Source: Capitulum mitella | Lineage: Eukaryota > Arthropoda > Thecostraca > Pollicipedomorpha > Pollicipedidae | DNA: 64,000 nucleotides | Assembly: GCA_030062745.1 (NCBI GenBank) | Contig: CP099844.1 | Span: forward strand, 22,940,596-23,004,595 | Reading direction: 5' to 3' | Part shown: positions 56,523 through 64,000 of the stretch, in pieces | Layout of the letters: every line of letters starts with the position of its first letter | How positions within the stretch are numbered: position 1 is the first letter of the stretch | Notes under the pieces: model-generated | Database searches by the model: none | What the model was told of the DNA's origin: nothing | What the model saw: the letters and a program-made list of their open reading frames with translations, nothing else | Position numbers and translations under genes: made by a program

Positions 56523-57419
56523 TATTAGTATTAGTAATAAAAAACTAAGTAAACTCAGAACCTCAGAAGTGGAAATCACCGTTCAAGAAAGAAGGTGCAG
56601 GATGAAGAGTGGCAAATTGCTGTGCAATGTGGCGAAATCATAGGTATGTGTATATTATTTGCTCATGTATACCAACTGACACTTTTTTATGGAAAAAATG
56701 GGGGCTAGCAGCAGTAACAACTATTAAATACTAACTAGTACCAGCGGCACGTTACAACTAGACATGTCTGGTGAAAGCCGGCTCTGACGATATTTCTGGG
56801 AATGCAGGACGAAGTAGTCAGACATACGCCTCGACTGAAGACCAAGATAAAGAAGAGGTGCCTTGATTTGTAAGTGAATCTTGGTCTTTGAAAGGCTAGT
56901 CCTTGAATCCCGTGATTGTAGTACAGTCGCTTAAATCTTTAGCGATTCAAAATAACAATAGTTTCTCATGCGACATAACCATGGATCTTGTAACCCATTC
57001 TTGGATCTTGGATTGCCGGATTCTTCGAGCAAATCAGAGACCGGATCTTTGTTCCTTGTAGATCTTTCCTTGAAAGCTTAATTCGTGGATACCACTGGAT
57101 TTTTCGATAAATTGGAGAACATGGATCTTCGATGGGTTTGGATCTGGCTGCTGAGATTTGGGATTTGGATAGTGGAATCCATTTTTTTGTTGTGAGCACG
57201 TCTGGTAGCAGCCTATGTGGCAAGTAGGGTGGCGATCCTAAAGACCTCGGCCAATTGTCACAAGGGCTGTGGCGTTGCTTGAAATGTAACTAACTCAAAA
57301 TAATTCAGTTACCGAAAAAGGAGAAAATCCCGATAGATTGCCATGCAATTAAATAATTCATGTCTGTTGATACCTGAAAGCCAATTGAGAAAGATCTGAC
57401 AAATCACTGAGCACAATGT
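55954..57419. other. intergenic, with a (TA)n microsatellite at 56484-56519
   Basis: AT-rich DNA after the kayak-like gene; no gene recognised. Confidence 0.5.
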
Positions 57420-59010
57420 CCCGACCCCAAACGGGCCCATCTCAGGCTCAAAACGGATCCCGAAGGGGCGCGTATGAGCTTCACGGGGTCTCAGTGAAAA
57501 CGTGACGGGTTCTTGATGCAGTCAGAGAGCCTCTGGGAGGGTAACATGACCCATGAAATGCGTAGCAGGACCCCTGAAGCCCTCAAAAGGCTCCTGAGAC
57601 CACAAGAGGGTCCCAACAGGGCAGATTACACCTGAGATCGCCAGAACGGTCACGGGGCTCTTGAGACGGCCAAGATATGGACTAGGGCGGCATATGGGCC
57701 CCTGGAATGGCATAGGAGCCCAGAATGGGTTTCACGGACCTGTGTGAAAAGCTGAAGGTTCCTGATGCAGTCAGAGGGCCTCCGGGAGGGCTAATGAGAC
57801 CCTGAGACGGCAAGATGGCCCCAAGATGGATAGAAGGGCCCCTGAAACTCTCCAAGGGTCCCCGGGACCGTAAGAGGGGCCCTAACATGGCAAAACGTCC
57901 ATGAGATCGCTTAAGGAGATCCAAGTCCATAGAAGGACCCCTGTTGGCCTTTACGGGGCCCCCTGCCGGTCTGTAGTGCCCCCTGCCAGCCCTTGCGGAC
58001 CCCCTGCCAGTCTGTATGGGTCCCCTGCCGGCCTGGAGGGGCCCCTGCCAGCCTGTAGGGCCCCCTGCCAGTCTGTAGGGCTCTTGCTGGCCTACGGGGG
58101 GCCCCTGCCGGCCTTTTAGGCCCCCTACCGGCCTGTAGGGACCACCTGCAGGTCTATAGGGCTCTCTGCCGGCCTGTGGGCTCCTGCCAGCCCTCGGGAC
58201 CCCTGCTGGCTTGTAGAGGGACCACATGCTGTTCTAGGGGGCTCTGTCGGTCTGCAAGGGCCCCTTCTTGCCTGTAGCTGGTCCGCTGTCGGCATAACGG
58301 GGCCTCTGCTGACATGCTGGGCCCCTTGCCGCCGCCTGTAGGGCCCCGTGCCGGGCTGTGGAGGGGGGGGTGGGGAGCTCGCTTACGGCCTGGGGAGAGT
58401 CTCCCTGGCGTGAAGAGGAGCCTCCTGACGGCCTGCAACGGGACCCCCTGACAGCTGTGGCGGCCCCCAGTACAAAAATTGTTTTTGGTGCGATCATCAA
58501 CTATCGTAGAAGAGCCAGCTGGTTGCAGCTAATAAAGTTTAGCAACGGTAAGCGTCCATTGTCGTAGCATTTTCCTCTGGCTGTTTTTTTTTTTATTCAG
58601 GGGGCCCACTCATAGTGTACGGGCTCACCACTGGTCACACACCCTCGAAATTATGGGCCTGGTGCCTGCCCCGAGTGCGTGAGGTGGGCTTCTGGCACAG
58701 GAAAGGCCAACAAAGGCCAACAAAGGCCCCTGGTGCGGCTAGAGGGGCCTTAAGACTGCCAGATATACCCCCATGTCACAGAGGGAGACCCCTAATACAG
58801 TCATGGAGACTTTAAGAAACGTTCAGAGGGCCCATGACACAACAGGGCCCCTGAATCGTCCAAAGGTCTTTTGTAACTGCCAAAGGGCTCCTGAGACGAC
58901 AAAAATGTTCCCCAGAGACGATAAGAAGGGCATCTAAGACAACGGGGTCCACTGAGACGACTAGAGGGGCCCCGAAACTACTAAGCCTTGACACGTCCAG
59001 ACATCCTTTG
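57420..59010. repeat. GC-rich satellite-like arrays (GGGCCCCTGAGAC and ~20-bp CCCCTGCC units)
   Basis: From 57950 to about 58230 units of about 20-21 bases (CCCCCTGCCAGTCTGTAGGG) repeat; CTGCC falls at 57963, 57983, 58004, 58025, 58045 and 58065. The flanks are degenerate units of the type GGGCCCCTGAGAC-GCCAAGA. Similar degenerate units recur at 59400-59720. Confidence 0.75.
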
Positions 59011-59120
59011 GCCTGAAATGGCCAGAGAACCTAAAGCATTGCCAGAGGCGCCTCTGTCACGGCAGAGAAAGACTTACAGAGGGCATGCGTTACTGCCTGG
59101 GATTTGCACGCGTTACTGCC

Positions 59121-59388
59121 TAGCGCCCGAGATTTGCAGATCGTCGGTGGAAAGATAAAACGCTCGTCAAATGTCTAGCATAACGAAATCACCCTGGTGT
59201 CTTTTCTGCGGTAAACAGGCACACTGTGTGTTTTTCCCGACTTCCGCCGGTAGTTTACTTGACTGACTCTTTTGCCGTATCCTTTGACTAGACAGCACGC
59301 CCATAAGCAAGGCACCTGCAAGCGCGCCCTGGGTGTTCAGACGTCAGAAACCTGACGCGTCTGAACCACTTTCTGTGACGGCGGCTGG
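59121..59388 (+). repeat. left arm of a large inverted repeat
   Basis: About 265 bases, nearly identical to the reverse complement of 61135-61394. The main difference is a 10-base gain in the left arm near 59255. Confidence 0.92.
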
Positions 59389-60020
59389 GGTGCTCCTGGG
59401 TTGCTCCTTAGATGGCAACTAAGGAGCTCTAGAACTAGATAACAGTCTGGGGTGCTCCTTAAATGGCAAACATTCCTGAGGGGGGCAGGAGGGAACGCGA
59501 GATAGCTTGAGTGTCCCTTGATGCTGCCAGATGGGCCCATGACACTGCCCAAAGTGTCCCTCAAACTGCCAAAGCAGTGCCTGGGACGTCCCGAGGGACA
59601 CGTGAAACTGCAAAAGGAGCCTGAGACCACTACAGGGCCATACCACGGCAGACGGCTTGAGGCCACCAAAAAGCTAGCAAAAAAGTCTCCAGAAGCTACG
59701 AGGGGGCAGAGGAGCTTCCGGACCAGATACAGACGCAACTTTTGAAGTAGAGGGAAGGACGCAACCGTCTAACATCTCGCCATTGTTGTCATATTTCGGC
59801 CACTTTGTAGGGGAAGAGAACTCATTTTTTCAGATGAACTGGCGCGCTTGAATTTGGTCGGCTGTTTTACATGGCAGAAACGCAAAATCCCACCAAATAT
59901 TTCGGCCTGGACCCGAACAAGTCAAAGTCTTCTCATATCTGAAGGGCAAAATAATGGGGGGGGGGGCGGCCGGGAGGGGCCCCGCGCTGACCATTCGCCC
60001 CACCCACGGTTGGCGAAATC

Positions 60021-60035
60021 CTGGATCCGCCCCTG
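60021..60035 (-). mobile_element. solitary hAT-like terminus
   Basis: Inverted CAGGGGCGGATCCAG, as at 6107 and 8072, preceded by G/C-rich sequence. No partner end was found nearby. Confidence 0.35.
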
Positions 60036-60189
60036 TGCATTGTGTACGTTTAACTGACGCTTTCTTCTGCAGTTCGTTTTATGCAGTATGCATTACCCCG
60101 TTATACGGCCGAATAATTCTTATCCGGCATATCCGGTTCCCTGCCGCGTAGTAACACTAGTAGTAACGCCGCGTAGTAACATATCCGGT

Positions 60190-60540
60190 GCACTCCCAGT
60201 CGTCACGGGGGCGGAGAGGCCTGGCCGGGCGCTCACGTGTAGTCTGGCGGCGGCGGCGCCGAGCTCCTGCTGCCTGCGGTGGCGAGCCGGCTCGGGCCGG
60301 TCCGGTCCAGAGTGTCTGCATTCCTGCCGCGTCTGGCGCGACGCCGACCGCCGCCCGGAGCCGCCGGAATCCCCGCCGGGGAGGGGAGCGTCGGCGGGCT
60401 GGACCTGACCGGTCCTGACCTGCGCCGACCGAGTCGTTATGTCGGTTGACGGAGCTCCGGGCAGACTTGGGTAGGGAGCAAGGGCAGCCGACGTGCGGCG
60501 CACCTGCACGCTTCGCTCGACCGGCGCCGGCATGCGAAAA
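60190..60540. promoter_or_regulatory. CpG-rich block inside the inverted repeat
   Basis: CpG-dense, ORFs on both strands, no motif. It could be an element-internal promoter. Confidence 0.35.
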
Positions 60541-60774
60541 CGACATCCGGCAATCAAAGGGCCACCACGCTCGTTTGACCAGCTTTTGCAATATCACTTA
60601 ACACACGACGGCGTAGAGGAAATAGGAATCGTGCCAGAAAACGGGCCCGTAGAAGAGCTCAGGCGTACGAATCCAGTCGATTTACCGGTTAAAATCAAGT
60701 GGAATGGACCAATGCGTTTCTTGTCGCAAAACCTGTGAACAGGCTAAATGGAGCTGGCTAAATGTAATGTGTTT

Positions 60775-61000
60775 ATGCACGTTGTATCGGCCAACTAAAG
60801 ACTGCCAGTTTCATTGGTTGCAACTAAGAATAATTCACCGCATTCTTTCAAGAAACTGGTTGCTTAAACTGCGTGGGGAGCACAGAAAACACTTGTGAAC
60901 AGTGCAGTGCAGGAGAAAACTTACTTACAACACTTGGCTTGGCAATACACCGAGTCCCAGCGGTTTTGGATCGACGTTTCACAGCTCTCGGTTTACATAA
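60775..61000 (+). pseudogene. LINE ORF2 tail fragment (RT zinc-binding domain), frameshifted
   Basis: Frame 1 reads YRPTKDCQFHWLQLRIIHRI, LSRNWLLKL. Frame 2 reads CEQCSAGENL. Frame 3 reads LQHLAWQYTESQRFWIDVSQ. Together this is the zf-RVT pattern (Q-RI-HRI--N, C--C, H-------FW). At least two frameshifts, so dead. Confidence 0.65.
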
Positions 61001-61134
61001 CGCACTTTCTACATGCCTTCGTCAACGGCCTGCTCACGACAACAACATTGTTTATTCCTGTTTCCTGCGACGGTTGGGAATTGTGTTGTTCTGACGGGGT
61101 GAGATCATCTGGTTATATCCCGACCGGACGGAGC

Positions 61135-61394
61135 CAGCCCGCCGCCACAGAAAGTGGTTCAGACGCGTCAGGTTTCTGACGTCTGAACACCCAGGGCGCG
61201 CTTGCAGGTGCCTTGCTTATGGGCGTGCTGTCTAGTCAAAGGATACGGCAAAAGAGTCAAACCACCGGCGGAAGTCGGGAAAAACAGACAGTGTTCCTGT
61301 TTACCGCAGAAAAGACACCAGGGTGACTTCGTCATGCTAGACATTTGACGAGCGTTTTATCTTTCCACCGACGATCTGCAGATCTCGGGCGCTA
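61135..61394 (-). repeat. right arm of a large inverted repeat
   Basis: Counterpart of 59121-59388; the arms enclose about 1.75 kb. Together they resemble a foldback or long-TIR transposon. Confidence 0.92.
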
Positions 61395-61899
61395 AGCGTC
61401 GGCGATGTGCCAGTTCACGACTTTGCGTACGGTTCGTGCGCAAACGCTGCTCCATAAACTTACACGCCACCTGAGTGGTGTCGCTCGTGCCCTAGCGTCT
61501 TTCGCCTCAGGGTGTCGCAGCGTCGACATTAAGAGATCGACCCCGCCTCTAGTATAATGCCCGGCCTCTGACCTCGGCCCAACATCTGCAGCAATGGGCA
61601 TTTGTGCAAAAGACAGGCGGTGATATCATAGATAGGGGCTGACTTCGGCAAGTGGCGGGCAACGGCCCGTCATTGTCCGTCAGAAACAAGGTGCCCGGTA
61701 AAGTCTGGTCGTATCTGTATAGCCCATCGAGATTTATCGACTGCCATTGCATTGATTAGATAGGGAATTAAGACGATACGACCGAACTTCCACGTTTGAC
61801 CTTTGCACGTCCTCTACGGCCGTCAACAGGTGCCTCATCAGGCTCTGGCAGAAATCCTTTGTCGCGACCCAGTCTTTGTTTTGCGGCGAAAGTGGCAGC

Positions 61900-62185
61900 A
61901 CATCTGCACATATGGGCAGGCATGTAGGTAAAGGGGAGCATGGGGGCCATGCCCTCCCCATCTGAGCCAAGCGGTCAACACAAGATCTTTAGCGACTTCG
62001 CGGAAATATGGAATGGTGATCATATATACGACGCAAAAGCGAACATTATATGTTTTTCCTGTACGTTAGCTATGAGGTCATTTACATAAGGTCACCGTTT
62101 TTTCCATGAATTTTGCCATATGCCAGTGGCATATGACCAAATTTGGCATTTGCCCCCCCCACGCTGAGGAAGATCCTGGTTACGT
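61900..62185 (-). mobile_element. short MITE family C, copy 3
   Basis: The reverse complement matches copies 1 and 2, including GCCATATGCCACTGGCATAT and ACATATAATGTTCGCTTTTG. Confidence 0.75.
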
Positions 62186-62767
62186 GTATGCATATGGGTA
62201 CCAGACAAGTGTAAACGCTACAGAAGTTTTCCCGAAGTTGTGGTTACATTTTCTCCGTTCGGATTGAACCGAATCCCAGCTCATTCCTGCATTCTGCATA
62301 AAAGTTCATCGTAACGATATTAGGGCTAACGGTGCCAGCGGGCCATCGTCATCGGGCCGGTGCTGTCATAACGTTTTTCGCTAGCTTGAATCAATGGATT
62401 TAGTGTCTCTGCGATGAAGTTTGGTCCAGATCTCACGTTAGGAAGGGCTGTCAGAGTGGCTGAGAGGACGACACTGTGGCTAGAAATGGATGCCCAAGAT
62501 GCGGCTGAAAAAGCGACACGAAATTTCACACCCGTAAAAAAGTCTTTTGGAGCCCGAAAAACATGAAATGAATGGTGTATCCCTCCTCGCTCGCCCGTAG
62601 CACCTCTGGTTCAATCAATTCCAGGATTCACGAGACAGATACCGGCTTAGGACTGCCGCCTGCATGAATCAAAACTGTCAAAGTTTCCGTACACCTTGTG
62701 CTCGACTTTTCCCGTTGTAATAAGCAGGCAGGCCAGCTGGACAAATAGCGTTGAGTGCAGTGCATTT
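62186..62767. other. no recognised gene
   Basis: Nothing supported. Confidence 0.4.
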
Positions 62768-63450
62768 CGTAAAGAGGCGGTGGCATTTCAACTTCAGCAT
62801 GAAAGTTAAGGCGCTTTGGGACCAACGGCGGGCTTTAAAAGACACCACCGGCGGTCCACAGGAAGCTCGTGGCTTGGCATAGAAGCATGATCTCCGCAGT
62901 AGTCATCATTGCGGAATTCCCAGACATTGCTAATGGAAACTGGTATTTCAACCGGCGTGAGAGCATGCGACAGACAAAACGCCAGTCAAAGCCGTCGGTA
63001 AATGCCACGACGACCAACGCACTCCCCACAGACCTAGTGCGACTCCATCTCGACCCTCATGCAGTTCGGGACCATCCGGTCAACCTGAATGGTAGAGATC
63101 CGCTTACTTTCGTAAAGAGGTGGTGGCATTCCGACTTCAGCATGAAAGTTAAGGCGCTTTGGGACCAACGGCGAACTTTAAAGGACACCAACGGCGGTCC
63201 ACAGGAAGCTCGTGGCTTTACATAGTAGCAAGATGTCCTCAGTAGTCATCATCGTGAGATCACAGGCCTTGCTAATCGAGAATGACATTCCAACTGGCGT
63301 GGGAGCATGCGACGGGAAATACGCCAGTCGAAACCGCCGATAAATACCACGACAACCAACGCGCTCCTCGGAATCTTCGTGCGACTCCATCTCGACCCTC
63401 ATGCAGCTCGGGTCCTCCAGCCAACCTGAAAGGCTGAGATCCGCTCACAA
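62768..63450 (+). repeat. 343-bp tandem duplication, two copies
   Basis: CGTAAAGAGG-GGTGGCATT starts at 62768 and 63111. Both copies share AGCATGAAAGTTAAGGCGCT, GCGGTCCACAGGAAGCTCGT and CGACTCCATCTCGACCCTCA. Probably part of a satellite. Confidence 0.92.
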
Positions 63451-63882
63451 GACTGCCGAGAATCAGTCGTCAGTATCAGGTGTCCGTCCGACCTCAGGCC
63501 AGAGACCGAGAGCACAGCCTCTGCCGTCCCAGCCGCCGTCAGCACTGCCTCGGTTGTCCGTCGATGGCAGACGTCAGCGGCGGCAAACGGCCGTCGGCGC
63601 AGCGTGGTGGCGGGCGTGACTTTTCGGTAGAGGACCGCCGCTTGGTGAAGTCAATGACGATCACGCCCGAATGCAGCAGACAGCAATGACGTGCAGCCGA
63701 AACTCACGTCACGGGCATCAGCTGGGGGCGATGGCGGACCAAAGCCACCAGGATTCAGGCATGAGCAGTGGTGTCGCAGGGGATGGCGGCGTTCAGTTTG
63801 GCTGTTCCCCAAACGTCCGGCTGGATCCATTCCTGGACAGAAGCAGCTTAGTTCTCTCCATCTAATCGTCCAGAAACCTTTA
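63451..63882. other. no recognised gene
   Basis: A 41-codon frame from ATG 63564 (MADVSGGKRPSAQ...) is GC-rich but has no family motif. Confidence 0.3.
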
Positions 63883-64000
63883 TCGAAGCGTTGACGAAGA
63901 TTCTGCATCCCAGGTGACCTAACATTTCCTTACAGCGAAGACGTTTGCCTGTTGGGCAATGCGTAAGCGAAACGTTGACGACGATTCTGCACCCCATTCT
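63883..64000 (+). repeat. start of an ~85-bp tandem repeat at the window edge
   Basis: CGAA-CGTTGACGA-GATTCTG begins at 63883 and again at 63968; the array may continue beyond the window. Confidence 0.6.

Noticed and set aside
57682..58227. 181-codon Gly/Pro-rich minus ORF
   Set aside because: It is a translation of the ~20-bp GC-rich array, not a collagen-like gene; there is no strict Gly-X-Y periodicity.

Overview
This window looks like nuclear DNA of an animal, most likely an arthropod and possibly a crustacean (inference). The genes are split by GT-AG introns. The recognisable proteins are metazoan, and one is a receptor type centred on protostomes (PDF receptor). Much of the rest is decayed transposable elements, satellites, microsatellites and CpG islands. 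No prokaryotic gene organisation, rRNA, tRNA or CRISPR array was recognised. Exons were read by eye from splice sites and protein-family motifs, so boundaries are proposals.

Three genes are well supported. (1) A plus-strand STE20 kinase of the OSR1/SPAK/frayed family fills 16.1-26.3 kb. Twelve coding exons run from the N terminus to the C-terminal docking domain, with one apparent 1-base frameshift in exon 11. (2) A minus-strand class B GPCR, most like the PDF neuropeptide receptor, has its last three exons at 44047-43956, 37776-37593 and 31609-31346, with a poly(A) signal at 30817. They encode the end of TM5, TM6, TM7, helix 8 and the tail; exons for the N-terminal part were not found. A decayed copy of the TM6-TM7 exon lies in opposite orientation at about 41.15 kb. 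(3) A plus-strand intronless bZIP gene of the Fos/kayak family lies at 54605-55705, with a TATA/Inr-like promoter, a uORF ending 4 nt before its start, and a poly(A) signal.

Region by region: 1-16 kb is intergenic and repeat-rich. It holds a MITE fragment at the edge, a TTAA-type element (0.56-1.75 kb), a CpG island with a possible first exon (3.4-4.1 kb), a hAT-like element carrying a tandem array (6.1-8.1 kb), a candidate 5' exon (8.9-9.07 kb), another TTAA element (9.3-10.6 kb), a CpG island (11.4-12.1 kb), a dispersed repeat (12.7-13.45 kb) and a purine-rich tract (14.3-14.9 kb). The frayed-like gene follows, with a LINE relic in intron 1 that is split by a TTAA-type element. A Harbinger-like element with a Myb/SANT-like fragment sits at 28.08-29.19 kb and a 70-bp minisatellite at 29.8-30.1 kb. 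From 31 to 44 kb is the receptor gene with repeat-filled introns. From 44 to 54 kb is repeat-rich, with a clear TTAA element (47.04-48.28 kb) and a CpG island with three CRE palindromes (51.0-51.6 kb). After the kayak-like gene come GC-rich satellites, a large inverted repeat enclosing a LINE fragment (59.12-61.39 kb), and a 343-bp tandem duplication near the right edge.

The genes do not form an operon-like unit. All three belong to signalling: ion/volume kinase, neuropeptide receptor (Gs/cAMP in known members) and AP-1 transcription factor. I see no direct evidence that they are co-regulated.
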